Origin: Embleya scabrispora
GTDB lineage: Bacteria > Actinomycetota > Actinomycetes > Streptomycetales > Streptomycetaceae
Reading direction: 5' to 3'
Length of the DNA: 64,000 bases
NCBI RefSeq assembly: GCF_002024165.1
Contig: NZ_MWQN01000002.1
Location: forward strand, 1,178,001-1,242,000
Part shown: in pieces, positions 34,778 to 43,387 of the stretch
How positions within the stretch are numbered: position 1 is the stretch's first letter
Layout: each line of letters starts with the position of its first letter
Notes under the pieces: generated by a model
Databases searched by the model: none
What the model saw: the letters and a program-made list of their open reading frames with translations, nothing else
Told to the model about the DNA's origin: nothing
Made by a program: the position numbers and the translations under genes

Positions 34778-35167
34778 GGAGCCTCCTGGTGGACGACGTG
34801 CGAGGTCGGGAGGGCGGACTTCGGCAACGTATCGATTTGTCCGGTACGGCGGTTGTCGATGCGGCGCGGGAGGCCGAAGAAACCATCCCAATGGCTGAGT
34901 CGCGGTATGCGCTCGTGGGTCGATCGGTGTGTGCGGGCGAGCGAACGCCGCAGGGATGCGTTACCCAACTCGGGCGTGATGCAGCCGAATTGGCTTGTGA
35001 GCCGAGAGATCGTGAGCATCGGCGGGAGCGCCCGATATGGCGTTGGCATCTTTGGTTAGGTAAGGCTAACCTAACTCGTACACTGCTCAATCCGTGCGGT
35101 CGGGTGGGCGCCGCGCGTGACGTGTCGAGGCCCGGGCCGGCCGCGGTATCCGAGGACGGTGCATCCC
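34778..35167. promoter_or_regulatory. Divergent gap containing iron box
   Basis: 390 bases between the exported amidohydrolase and the salicylate synthase. The sequence from about 34820 to 35095 is richer in A and T than its surroundings. Beyond the iron box at 35056-35074 I see no further symmetric site. Confidence 0.6.
35056..35084 (+). promoter_or_regulatory. DmdR/IdeR-type iron box with adjacent -10
   Basis: TTAGGTAAGGCTAACCTAA at 35056-35074 matches the actinobacterial iron-box consensus at nearly every position. TACACT at 35079-35084 starts 5 bases later and could be a -10, so iron-loaded repressor would block RNA polymerase. It serves the salicylate synthase at 35168. The divergent gene starts 279 bases away on the other side. 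Confidence 0.88.
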
Positions 35168-36553
35168 ATGACCATCGACTCCGCCGCCACCACCACCGCC
35201 GCGCCCCCCGATGCGGCCGCGACCGACCCGCGCCGGCTGTGGGTGCGCCGCGAGGGGGAGTTCGATCCGCTCGACGTCGTGGTGCGGTTGGCCGAGGCCG
35301 GGGGGTTCGACGAGTCGGTCGTCTACGAAGGCGAGGGGCGGTGGTGGTTCGCCGGCGGCGCCGTCGCGGAGGTGGCCGTGTATCCGGATGCCGTGGTCGG
35401 GACGAGTGCGGGGCGATGTACCCGGGTGCCGTGGGTGGGGTCGCCGGCGCGGGCGATCGAGGCGGTGCTGGCCGGGCTGCCGATCGAGGACTGGCGGCTT
35501 TACGGGTGGGTAGGCTTCGAACTCGGGCGGGCCGTGGCCGGGTTGCCGGTGGGGCCGGATCTGCTCGGGCGGCTGACGGTGCCTCGGGTCGAGGTCGGCG
35601 TGGACGAGAGGGCGCTGACCGTGTGGGCGTGCGACGTCGAGGGGTTGCGGCGGGTGACGCGGATCGTGCTCGACGGCGATCGGGCGACGGCCGCGCCGAG
35701 TTGGCCCGTGGACGTCGAGGACGACGATCCCGCGCCGTTCGCGGCGGCCGTGGCAAAGACGGTGGGGCGGATCCGGGCGGGCGAGGCGGACAAGGTGGTG
35801 TTGTCGCGACGGGTGGCCGTGCCCTATGCCGTCGACTTTCCGGCCACCTACCTGCGGGGGCGTCGGGAGAACGCGCCGGCCCGATCGTTCCTGCTGGATC
35901 TGCCGGGACTTCGAGCCGTCGGGTTCAGCCCGGAGACCGTGGTGGAGGTCGCCGGCGACCGGACCGTCACCGTGCGACCGCTCGCGGGCACGTGTCCGCG
36001 CGATGGCGACCCCGCCTTCGACGCCCGACGGCGCGGCGCGCTCCTGCGGGACGCCAAGGAGGTACACGAGCACGAACTGTCGGTCCGTGCGGCCGAGGCC
36101 GAGCTGCGCGCCCTGTGCGAGCCGGACAGCGTCGGCGTGGACGAGTTCATGGTGGTCCGGGAGCGGGGCAACGTGCACCACATCGGCTCGCGCCTGTCGG
36201 GCCGACTGGCACAGCCGTACAGCCCGTGGGACGCGTTCGTCGCGACCACCCCCGGCCTCGCCGCGACCGGCGTCCCCAGGGCGGCGGCCTACGCGGTGAT
36301 CGACGCCCACGAGTCGGGCCCGCGCGGCCTGTACGGCGGCGCCGTCGTCCGAGCCACCCGGCTGGGTGAGTTGGACGCGACCCTGGCCCTGCGGATGGTC
36401 CACACCCGGGACGACACCACCTGGCTACAGGCCGGCGCCGGTATCGTCGGCGACTCCCGCCCGCCCCGCGAATACCGCGAGACCTGCCACCAACTGTCCA
36501 CGACGGCCCCACACATCGTCCCCCTGTCGCACGGCGCCGCGAAGCTCCGCTGA
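35168..36553 (+). CDS. Salicylate synthase (MbtI/Irp9 type)
   Basis: A 461-residue chorismate-utilising enzyme that converts chorismate through isochorismate to salicylate for siderophore assembly. The general base Lys209 is in ADKVVLSRRVAV and Glu256 in GFSPETV. PLAGTCPRDGD, AKEVHEHELSVRAAEAEL and the C-terminal WLQAGAGIVGDSRPPREYRE align by eye with mycobacterial MbtI over its whole length. A TrpE-type anthranilate synthase is less likely because there is no partner amidotransferase. ATG 35168 is preferred over GTG 35117, which has no ribosome site. The iron box upstream supports expression under iron limitation. No siderophore NRPS lies in the window. Confidence 0.9.
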   Translation: MTIDSAATTTAAPPDAAATDPRRLWVRREGEFDPLDVVVRLAEAGGFDESVVYEGEGRWWFAGGAVAEVAVYPDAVVGTSAGRCTRVPWVGSPARAIEAVLAGLPIEDWRLYGWVGFELGRAVAGLPVGPDLLGRLTVPRVEVGVDERALTVWACDVEGLRRVTRIVLDGDRATAAPSWPVDVEDDDPAPFAAAVAKTVGRIRAGEADKVVLSRRVAVPYAVDFPATYLRGRRENAPARSFLLDLPGLRAVGFSPETVVEVAGDRTVTVRPLAGTCPRDGDPAFDARRRGALLRDAKEVHEHELSVRAAEAELRALCEPDSVGVDEFMVVRERGNVHHIGSRLSGRLAQPYSPWDAFVATTPGLAATGVPRAAAYAVIDAHESGPRGLYGGAVVRATRLGELDATLALRMVHTRDDTTWLQAGAGIVGDSRPPREYRETCHQLSTTAPHIVPLSHGAAKLR

Positions 36554-36782
36554 CCCTTCGTGGGCGCGCTCGCCGGTCCGTGGCGGATCGTGGTCTTCGT
36601 CACCCGGGAAGGGGAAGCGACCGGTTTCGGGGCCGGTCGGGCCTGCGGCACCCGGGGCCTTGTGCGGATCGCCGAAGTCTCGGTTGCAGCATGTTCGCCT
36701 CGACCACTGTCCGTCGCGTGGGGACATGCCGGAGAATGTCCCGGAGCACTGGTTCGCGAGTCGGCGGGAGAGGAGCAGGTCG

Positions 36783-37379
36783 TTGATCGGTTTCGCGCAC
36801 CGCGCCAAGGGCGGGGCCGTCCTGGGGGCCGCTCCGGGCCACCACGGGCCGTTCGGCGCCGACGCCCCGAGCGGCACCGGCGACATTCGCCTCGTGCCGC
36901 GTCCCTACACGCATCCCGACACCCAGCGCCTGCTGCACGCGCTCTACGCCCAGCAGGTCGCGCTCTACGGCTTCGCCGATCACCCCGACACCACCGAGCC
37001 GCGCGATCTGGAGCCGCCCGAGGGCCTGTTGGTGGTGGCGTACGCCGGCACCGAGCCGATCGGCTGCGGCGGCTGGCGTACCCTGCCGAGTCGCACGGCG
37101 GAGATCAAGCGGCTCTACGTGGTGCCCGAACACCGGGGTCGCGGTTGTGGTCGCCGCCTGCTGAACACCCTGGAGCACACCGCCGCCGAGGCGGGGGCGC
37201 GGCGCCTGGTGGTGGAGACCGGTGCGCGCAACATCCGTGCGCTCGCGCTGTTCGCGGCGACGGGATATACGCCCCGCATCCCGTATGTCGAGGGCCGTGA
37301 CCCGGCGGTGAACCGGGCCATGACGAAGGAGTTGTTCCGCACCCTGGGCACGCGCCCCCTGTCGGCACCACCGCGCTGA
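36783..37379 (+). CDS. GNAT-family N-acetyltransferase
   Basis: A 198-residue enzyme. The acetyl-CoA-binding motif A is VVPEHRGRGCGRRLL, preceded by EIKRLY and followed by RRLVVETGARNIRALALFAA. I chose TTG 36783 because AGGAG lies 7 bases upstream. An ATG at 36726 is the alternative. The first 45 residues are not part of the fold. It is separated by 229 bases of featureless sequence from the salicylate synthase, so an operon is uncertain. Substrate unknown. Confidence 0.87.
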   Translation: MIGFAHRAKGGAVLGAAPGHHGPFGADAPSGTGDIRLVPRPYTHPDTQRLLHALYAQQVALYGFADHPDTTEPRDLEPPEGLLVVAYAGTEPIGCGGWRTLPSRTAEIKRLYVVPEHRGRGCGRRLLNTLEHTAAEAGARRLVVETGARNIRALALFAATGYTPRIPYVEGRDPAVNRAMTKELFRTLGTRPLSAPPR

Positions 37380-37387
37380 GCGGCGGC

Positions 37388-37410
37388 GGCGCGCCGAACG
37401 GCGGCGCGCC
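37388..37410. terminator. Bidirectional hairpin between convergent genes
   Basis: GGCGCGCC at 37388-37395 and again at 37403-37410 (self-complementary) form an 8-bp stem with a 7-base loop in the 41-base gap between convergent stops. Confidence 0.6.
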
Positions 37411-37420
37411 CGGGCCGGGG

Positions 37421-38158
37421 TCAGCGTCGGGGAGTCCCCCGGGCCGTGGCGACGGCGAGTTCGCGCGGGAGGGTGGGATCGGGCACGGGTACCTCGCCGA
37501 AGTCGGGCGCGGCCGCGTCCACCGGAAGGCCGTGGATGACCCGTTCGACGGCCGGCGGCAGTCGGGGGTCGGCGCCGCGATGACTGGCGGCGATCAACGC
37601 GTGCCGCACGGGATCGGTGAGCAGCGGGCGGGCGGCGCACGGCACTTCGCACGGTGCGTCGGGTGCGGTCATGCGCTCGGCCCGGCGGCGCCAGTGCACG
37701 GCGTCACGGGTCTGGCCGTGGCTGCGGTGCAGGAGGTACAGGCAGTGTGCGGCGGTGCGGTTGCCGCAGCCGGCCGCGACCTGCCACCAGAAGCGGGCGC
37801 CGTCCCCGTGATGGGCCAGGTACAGCAGCGAGGCGAACACCAGCGCGCCGTCCGGCCCGCCCGCGTGCAGCGTGGACAGCCGCTGGAGCGCGTCGGTGGC
37901 CTGGTCGGCGTTGAGCACCACGGCCGCGGCCAGGGCGAGTTCGTGGGCGGCGCGCTCGCGGACGGCCCGGGGACCGGCCTCGGCGTCGGTGTCCGTACCG
38001 GCCTCGGCCGGGGTCGACGCGCCGAACAGGGCATCGACGATGGCCCGTTCCGCCTCGGCGTGGTCGTAGTCGTCGTATTCGTGCGCGAGGACGCCATCCG
38101 CGCCCAGCATCTCGTCGATGGTCGGCCGGTGTTCGCGACGGTCGGGGCAGGTGCTCAC
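37421..38158 (-). CDS. TPR/Sel1-like helical protein coupled to a sigma-like gene
   Basis: A 245-residue protein whose GTG at 38158 overlaps the stop of the sigma-like gene as GTGA. The body is alpha-helical with repeat-like elements (ATDALQRLSTLHAGGPDGAL, VFASLLYLAHHGDGARFWWQ, AHCLYLLHRSHGQTRDAVHW). It ends with a proline-rich segment. Tight coupling suggests it works with the sigma-like protein, perhaps as a partner or anti-sigma. I do not recognise a named family, and that role is inference. Confidence 0.8.
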   Translation of the reverse strand: MSTCPDRREHRPTIDEMLGADGVLAHEYDDYDHAEAERAIVDALFGASTPAEAGTDTDAEAGPRAVRERAAHELALAAAVVLNADQATDALQRLSTLHAGGPDGALVFASLLYLAHHGDGARFWWQVAAGCGNRTAAHCLYLLHRSHGQTRDAVHWRRRAERMTAPDAPCEVPCAARPLLTDPVRHALIAASHRGADPRLPPAVERVIHGLPVDAAAPDFGEVPVPDPTLPRELAVATARGTPRR

Positions 38159-38631
38159 GGGATGTCCTCGCTGGGGTCGGTCGTGCCCGGATGGGTGGCC
38201 GTTCGGCGCAGCGCCCACCGCAGATCGCAGCGCACGCCGTCGGCGGTCGTACCGAGCAGGTCCGCGACCTGCTCCGCGGAGCAGCGCAGTCGGGTGCGCA
38301 GGATCAGTACGTCGTAGTGCCGCCCCGGGAGCGCCGGAGTGTGCGGCGAGGCCGCGACGGCGATCCGCGTCCGGTGCGGGCCGTGCTCGTCCAGATGTCG
38401 CCGGAACAGGGCCCAGGCGTACGCGTGCACGTTGGGGCGGCGCAGCGCGTGCGCCCACGTGAGGGCGAGGTCGAGGAGCGCGCGGGCGACGAGGGTCCGG
38501 GCCCGGTCCGGGTCGTCGAGGTGCAGGCGCGCGTAGTCGAGCCAGGTGTCCGCGTGTGCCTGGCGGTAGGCGTGGAACGACACGGGCAGCGTGCGGGGTT
38601 CGCCGCCGATCGCGGCGTCGGTGGGGCTCAT
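38155..38631 (-). CDS. Small sigma-factor-like protein
   Basis: A 158-residue protein. The N-terminal helices (SFHAYRQAHADTWLDYARLH, LLDLALTWAHALRRPNVHAY) resemble a degenerate sigma region 2, and the C-terminal HTH (LRCSAEQVADLLGTTADGVR) resembles region 4. It is about the length of a minimal ECF sigma factor, but the region 2 promoter-melting residues are not obvious. ATG 38631 lacks a good ribosome site. ATG 38739 is an alternative. The next gene overlaps. A related, larger protein is encoded divergently at 39322. Confidence 0.75.
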   Translation of the reverse strand: MSPTDAAIGGEPRTLPVSFHAYRQAHADTWLDYARLHLDDPDRARTLVARALLDLALTWAHALRRPNVHAYAWALFRRHLDEHGPHRTRIAVAASPHTPALPGRHYDVLILRTRLRCSAEQVADLLGTTADGVRCDLRWALRRTATHPGTTDPSEDIP

Positions 38632-39321
38632 GGGCGGGTCGGAGGGGGACGGTCTGGGCGCCGATGGTCGCTCACGGGTGTCCTTGCCTGTTCGGGGCGC
38701 GTGTCGAGGCCGGATCCGCGAGGTCGCCGATGCGGACATCGACAGGACTTCGGGATGCGCTCGAGGGGACTTGGCACACAGCCAAGCGGACGCGGAGGCC
38801 GTCTGTGCAAGTGCACGGCAAGTATTTTGTCCCATCCGGGGGGTTCGCCGTGCGGAACGGCGGACCGCGGCCCCCGGATGCGGGACACTCGGTACCCGCC
38901 CGGCGCAACCGCGTTCGCCGGGTCGTCCGACCGCCGGGTGGTGGTCCCCCGCTCGGCGTGCGATCGGCTCGCGGCCGCGGTGTGGGCGCCAGGCGCCGGG
39001 GCTCTTCGATCCTGGATAAATGATCGTAAACATGCCAAAACAAGGCCCGTTCGATCAACGGACAGCGCATATGCACTCACGTGCAGTTAGCCTTCATCTT
39101 GCACAACCGGGCTCTGCACCGGGTTTGCTGTGCCTGGGAGCGCGCCGCGCCCCGCATCGACGCCCCGGCCCGCACGGGCCGGGGAGCCAACAGAGAGGTC
39201 TCCGCGTGGAGACGCAGAACCACCCTCTGCGGGCCCTCGAACCCGGCTCGCTGATGCCCCTCCCCGGGCCGGGGACGGGAGTTCCCCGCCGGACCCCACC
39301 GCGCAACAGGAAGGACGGGTC
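38632..39321. promoter_or_regulatory. 690-base divergent gap between sigma-like genes
   Basis: No credible gene. An AT-rich patch at 39013-39050 and the inverted repeat TGCAC-TCAC-GTGCA (39072-39085) are the main features. CTTGG-N7-CCAAG also occurs near 38769-38785. The length is unusual for this gene-dense window, so a long leader, a small RNA or multiple promoters for the two divergent sigma-like genes are possible. Confidence 0.45.
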
Positions 39322-40152
39322 GTGACGAACCCGGGGGAACGATCCGCCGAAGGCCAACTGCCGCCCGATTTCGTCCGGTTCCATCGCAGGCACGCCACCC
39401 TGTGGTTACGGGTCGCGCACCTGGAACTGGGCGCGCGCGAGCCGGCCGCGGAAGTCGTCGAACAAAGCCTGATCGAACTGGCCACGGTATGGGAGCGCGC
39501 GTCGGGACCCGTGGAACCGCTCGCCTGGCGCATGTTGCGCCGGCACATCGTCCGCCACATGCAACGCACGGGCCAGACCTCGTCGTTCGTGTCCACCGCC
39601 GCCTTCGACCCGGCCGCCTTCGAGGCGCTGCGCCTGCCGCCGAAGGTATTCGACACCCTCGAACACCGCATCGCGCTGTTCACCGCCGTGCACGAACTGC
39701 CACGGGACCACCACGAGGTCTTCCTGCTCACCCGGGTCCTCGGACAGAGCAACCAGGACGCCGCCCGGCTGCTCGGCATCCGGGAGAAGACCGTGCGCGA
39801 ACTCCGGCGCGACGCGATCGCGCTGCTGATGCAGGGATTGAGCGAGGACGACCCGGACACCGCGACAGCCGCCCGCCGGGTACTGCACCTGTCCCGCGAC
39901 CAGCTCGCCGAACTGGAGGGCCCCATCGGCCTGTTCCGGGCCATCGCCCGGCTGCCGGACCGGCAGTTCGAGGCGATGACGCTGCGGTACGTCCTGGAGT
40001 ACTCCGACGAGACGGCCGGTCGCCTGCTGGGCATGACCGCCGCCACCGTGCGCTCGAACGTTCGCCACGCGAAGGAGACGATCGCCCGGACCCTGGGCCT
40101 GCCGGAGATCCCGGACCCCGACCGACGCGCGACGCCCCCCGATCGCGGGTAG
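39322..40152 (+). CDS. Sigma-like protein with two region-4 HTH domains
   Basis: A 276-residue protein. The N-terminus (FVRFHRRHATLWLRVAHLEL) resembles that of the divergent sigma-like gene. Two consecutive HTHs follow: ELPRDHHEVFLLTRVLGQSN with DAARLLGIREKTVRELRRDA, and RLPDRQFEAMTLRYVLEYSD with TAGRLLGMTAATVRSNVRHA. Each matches sigma-70 region 4. Ordinary sigma factors have only one. GTG 39322 follows GGAAGGACGGG. Either a tandem-duplicated sigma factor or a regulator built from sigma parts is possible. Confidence 0.8.
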   Translation: MTNPGERSAEGQLPPDFVRFHRRHATLWLRVAHLELGAREPAAEVVEQSLIELATVWERASGPVEPLAWRMLRRHIVRHMQRTGQTSSFVSTAAFDPAAFEALRLPPKVFDTLEHRIALFTAVHELPRDHHEVFLLTRVLGQSNQDAARLLGIREKTVRELRRDAIALLMQGLSEDDPDTATAARRVLHLSRDQLAELEGPIGLFRAIARLPDRQFEAMTLRYVLEYSDETAGRLLGMTAATVRSNVRHAKETIARTLGLPEIPDPDRRATPPDRG

Positions 40153-40163
40153 TTTCCCGATGT

Positions 40164-40179
40164 GCCCCGCGGGCGGGGC
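40164..40179 (+). terminator. Short GC hairpin after sigma-like gene
   Basis: GCCCCGC (40164-40170) and GCGGGGC (40173-40179) are exact complements, beginning 11 bases after the stop. The tight loop means the two innermost pairs probably open. Confidence 0.45.
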
Positions 40180-40252
40180 CGGTTCGCGATGATCGGGCGG
40201 ACGACGACCGGTACCGCGCGGAGGATCCGGTCGGCAACCAGGGGAGACGACG

Positions 40253-41074
40253 GTGGCGGACGAGCCCGGACGCGGCACGGACAGGTCCTTGGAGATCGGG
40301 ATCGAACGAGCCCACCCGGCCCGGATGTACGACTACTACCTCGGCGGCAGGACCAACTTCGACCCCGACCGCGAGGCGGCCGAGGCGGCGCTCGCGGCCT
40401 TCCCCACCCTGCGGATCACCGCCGAGGAGAACCGGGGGTTCCTGCTGCGCGCGGTCGAGCACCTGGCCCGGGCCGGGATCCGGCAGTTCGTCGACGTGGG
40501 CAGCGGCATCCCGGTCGCCGGCCGCAACACGCACGATGTGGCCCAGGCCGTCCGGGCCCAGGCCCGGGTGCTCTACGTGGACAACGACCCCATCGTGCTC
40601 GCGCACGCCCAGGCCCTGCTCACCAGCGGACCCCGGGGGCGTACCGCCTACCTCAACGCCGACCCGCACAGGCCCGAAACGATGGTCGAACACCCGGAGT
40701 TCGTGCGCTCGGTGGCCTCCGACGAGCCGGTCGCGATGCTGCTCGTGGCGATCCTGCACTTCGTCGCCGACCACCAGGACCCGATCGACCTGCTGCGCCG
40801 GCTGACCCGACGACTGCCCTCGGGCAGTCGGCTGGTGATCGCGCACGTCACCGGCGACTACGACCCCGAGGGGTGGGCCGGCCTGGTCCGCGCCTACGCC
40901 GACGCGGGCATCACCGTACGCCCGCGCAGCCGCGCGGAGGTGGCCGAACTCCTCGACGGCTGGGACGTGGAGGAGCCCGGCGTGGTCCCGGTGTCCCGGT
41001 GGCACCCCACCGTCGAGCCGTCCGCCGAACCCGCGCTGGTCTCCTGCTACGGGGCGGTGGCCCGCAAACCGTGA
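40253..41074 (+). CDS. DUF574-type SAM-dependent methyltransferase (intact copy)
   Basis: A 273-residue member of the PF04672 family, abundant in Streptomyces. Landmarks: HPARMYDYYLGGRTNFDPDR, IRQFVDVGSGIPVAG (SAM motif I), ARVLYVDNDPIVLAHAQALL and the C-terminal EEPGVVPVSRWHP. The family adopts a Rossmann methyltransferase fold, but substrates are unknown. GTG 40253 follows GGGGAGACGAC. A second, frameshifted copy lies at 43851-44632. Confidence 0.9.
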   Translation: MADEPGRGTDRSLEIGIERAHPARMYDYYLGGRTNFDPDREAAEAALAAFPTLRITAEENRGFLLRAVEHLARAGIRQFVDVGSGIPVAGRNTHDVAQAVRAQARVLYVDNDPIVLAHAQALLTSGPRGRTAYLNADPHRPETMVEHPEFVRSVASDEPVAMLLVAILHFVADHQDPIDLLRRLTRRLPSGSRLVIAHVTGDYDPEGWAGLVRAYADAGITVRPRSRAEVAELLDGWDVEEPGVVPVSRWHPTVEPSAEPALVSCYGAVARKP

Positions 41075-41647
41075 ACACACCGCGGACGCGCCCACGAGGT
41101 GGGTCGCCCGCACTCCGGACGCTTGCGGGCGCAGGGCGCGCTCGAATGCACGGGAGGGTCGGCACGGTGCCGCCGCCCGTGGCCGAGATGCGTATCCCGT
41201 GGCCGAGTCGGGCCACGATCGGGCCCGGGCGGATGGACAGGGCCTGCGCCGAGAGGGCTCAAAGCCGGACGCGGGCCCGGGCCGAGGCGTGCCGGGGAAC
41301 GGCCGGTGGGGGCCGGCGGGCCGGGCCGGAAGGCGCGAATCCGCCCACGCGGTACGGCCGGACGTCCCGCGGGGCGGCCCCGACCGGACCGGGCGGCGAC
41401 GGGGTGCGGCACGGCCGATTCCGTCCGGCGCGCAGGATGGACCGCCGTGCTTCGGGACGCGAGCGCACCACCCCCGCGCGCCCTGCCGCCGACCCGTGAC
41501 CGGATGGTGCACTGGCGGGACGGCGGTGAGCCGAGCGGGTCGTTCCCGCCGTCGACCCTGCCCGCCAGACATCCCGCACGGCTGCCACGTCGGCGGCGGC
41601 GCCGCCCGTATACGGCCGGTCGGCGTCGCGCGGAACAGGAGTCGACG
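41075..41647. other. 573-base gap, no gene seen
   Basis: All frames in this gap are arginine/glycine/proline-rich and match nothing I recognise. The upstream open frame of the chorismate enzyme extends through it, but without conserved features. There is no strong hairpin and no clear promoter apart from AGGAG before 41648. Confidence 0.5.
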
Positions 41648-42823
41648 ATGCCCCTCGGTCCGGCCCGCTTCCTACTCGCCACCTCCCGATCCCTGCTGCG
41701 GGCCCATCCCGGGCCGCCGCTGCGGGTCCGGCCCGGCCCGGGCCAGTTCGCCCGCGTCGCGCAGACCGCCGAGCGGGCCCTGCGGCACGCCGGTCCCGGC
41801 CGGTGCGTGGTCGGCGCGCTCCCCTTCGACGAGAACACCCCCGCGGTGCTCGCCGTCGGTCGCATGTACAGCACGGCCCGTACCACCGTCGCGACCTGCG
41901 GAGCGGCGCCGCCCCGGCGGGCCGGACCGTCGGCCGCCGACCCCGCCTACCTGGCCGCGGTCGCCGAGGTGGTGCGGCGGCTGCGGGCCGGCGACGCGCG
42001 CGGGGTGATGCTGGCCCGCAGCCTGACCCTGGCGGGCCGATTCGACCCCACGGTGACGCTGGATCGGCTGTACCGAAACAACCCCGGCGGACACGTCTTC
42101 CGACTCGACCTCGACCCCCGCGCGCCCGGACCCGACGCACACCGCCCCGGCGTGCGCGGGCCCCGGCGCATTCTGGTGGGCGCGTCGCCGGAACTGCTCC
42201 TGTCCCGACACGGCGACCGACTCCTGCTCAACCCGATGGGCGGCAGCGCACCGCGACACCCCGATCCCGCCCTGGACCGGGCCCGAGCCGCCGAACTCCT
42301 GGGTTCGGCCAAGGAGCGGCGCGAACACGCCCTGCTGGTGGATGAGTTGCGCCGAGTGCTGAGCCCGCTGTGCACGAGGCTGGACATCCCCGAACGGCCG
42401 GACGTGGTGGCGACCGCACGGGTGTGGCACCTGTCCACCCGGATCCAGGCCAGACTGCGCCCACCGGTGCCCAGCGCGCTGGCGCTCGCGGCGCTGCTGC
42501 ATCCGACCCCGGCGGTGTGCGGACTGCCCCGCGCGGCGGCCCGGACCCTGATCGACCACCTGGAGACCCACCCGCGCGGCTACTACAGCGGCCTCGTCGG
42601 CTGGATGGACCGGCACGGCGACGGCCGCTGGATCATCGCGTTGCGCTGCGCGGTGATCGGCCGCTACGGCATCCGACTGTGGGCGGGCGCGGGCATCCTG
42701 CCCGAATCCGACCCGGAGGCCGAACTCGCGGAGACCAGCGCCAAGTTCGCCACCATGCTCGACGCCCTCGGCCCGCTCCCGGTGGAACACCGCCTGGTCC
42801 CGATGCCACCGCGCCACGCGTGA
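41648..42823 (+). CDS. Isochorismate synthase-like protein, catalytic lysine missing
   Basis: A 391-residue chorismate-binding protein of the DhbC/EntC/MenF type. ILVGASPELLL carries the conserved glutamate (Glu182). SAKERREHALLVDELRRVL, LHPTPAVCGLPRAAARTLI, YYSGLVGWMD and LWAGAGILPESDPEAELAET are the family motifs. The general-base lysine of the KVVLSR motif is Gly119 here (ARGVMLAR), and the LAGT loop reads MGGS. The fold is intact, but isochorismate formation by the standard mechanism is doubtful. AACAGGAG precedes ATG 41648. No iron box is visible upstream. Confidence 0.82.
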   Translation: MPLGPARFLLATSRSLLRAHPGPPLRVRPGPGQFARVAQTAERALRHAGPGRCVVGALPFDENTPAVLAVGRMYSTARTTVATCGAAPPRRAGPSAADPAYLAAVAEVVRRLRAGDARGVMLARSLTLAGRFDPTVTLDRLYRNNPGGHVFRLDLDPRAPGPDAHRPGVRGPRRILVGASPELLLSRHGDRLLLNPMGGSAPRHPDPALDRARAAELLGSAKERREHALLVDELRRVLSPLCTRLDIPERPDVVATARVWHLSTRIQARLRPPVPSALALAALLHPTPAVCGLPRAAARTLIDHLETHPRGYYSGLVGWMDRHGDGRWIIALRCAVIGRYGIRLWAGAGILPESDPEAELAETSAKFATMLDALGPLPVEHRLVPMPPRHA

Positions 42824-42933
42824 GCGCACGCCGGCGCCCTCACCCGTGCCAACCGGACGGTTTCGGCGTGGTGGGCGCCCGGGTGCTCCCGGTCCCGTTC
42901 GCGCAGGTCGTCGGGTATGTCGGCAACCGGCGG

Positions 42934-42939
42934 TAGCGT
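42934..42939 (+). promoter_or_regulatory. -10 element, leaderless promoter of AraC gene
   Basis: TAGCGT lies 7 bases before the ATG at 42947, with no ribosome-binding site. The same TAGCGTGG-N4-GCATG arrangement recurs before the next gene. Confidence 0.55.
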
Positions 42940-42946
42940 GGTCCGC

Positions 42947-43387
42947 ATGACTCCGGAAGAGCTGGCCGATCTGGCCCACCTGCGGCGTGCGCGGGACCTG
43001 ATCGACCGGGACTACGCCCGACCGCTCGACGTGCCGACGATGGCCCGCCGGGCGCTCATGTCGCCGGCGCACTTCTCCCGGCGGTTCCGGGCCGCCTATG
43101 GCGAGACGCCCTACAGCTACCTCATGACCCGTCGGATAGAACGGGCGATGGCGCTGCTGCGCGGCGGGATGACGGTGACCGAGGCGTGCATGGCCGTCGG
43201 CTGTACCTCGCTCGGCTCCTTCAGCTCACGGTTCACCGAGATCGTCGGCGAGACCCCGAGCGCCTATCGCGGCCGGGAGCACCCGGCGGTGGCGGCCATG
43301 CCCGCGTGTGTGGCCAAGCTGCAGACCCGGCCGAGCCGGGGCGGACCGAGCAGGATCCGAGAAGCGGGCCCCGCCGACGCCGGCTAG
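42947..43387 (+). CDS. AraC-family regulator
   Basis: A 146-residue protein that is almost only the two-HTH AraC DNA-binding domain (PLDVPTMARRALMSPAHFSR, MTVTEACMAVGCTSLGSFSS). It has no ligand domain and a short basic tail. This compact type is often followed by a glyoxalase/VOC gene, as here. Its TAG stop overlaps the -10 of the downstream gene. It probably activates the VOC gene. Confidence 0.9.
   Translation: MTPEELADLAHLRRARDLIDRDYARPLDVPTMARRALMSPAHFSRRFRAAYGETPYSYLMTRRIERAMALLRGGMTVTEACMAVGCTSLGSFSSRFTEIVGETPSAYRGREHPAVAAMPACVAKLQTRPSRGGPSRIREAGPADAG

Noticed and set aside
34778-34891. Upstream extension of the propeller/amidohydrolase
   Set aside because: The Tat signal begins just after GTG 34777, which has AGGAGG upstream. 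The extension would bury the signal.
35117-35167. GTG 35117 as start of the salicylate synthase
   Set aside because: No ribosome-binding site and no conserved residues. ATG 35168 fits the family length.
38556-39023. Forward frames in the gap between the sigma-like genes
   Set aside because: No ribosome site or recognisable pattern, and they overlap the start of the small sigma-like gene in antisense.
39402-40805. Forward frame of 467 codons across the sigma-like and methyltransferase genes
   Set aside because: It lies out of frame with both recognisable proteins and contains no domain.
41099-41647. N-terminal extension of the isochorismate synthase-like protein
   Set aside because: No conserved features, and AGGAG before ATG 41648 marks the real start.
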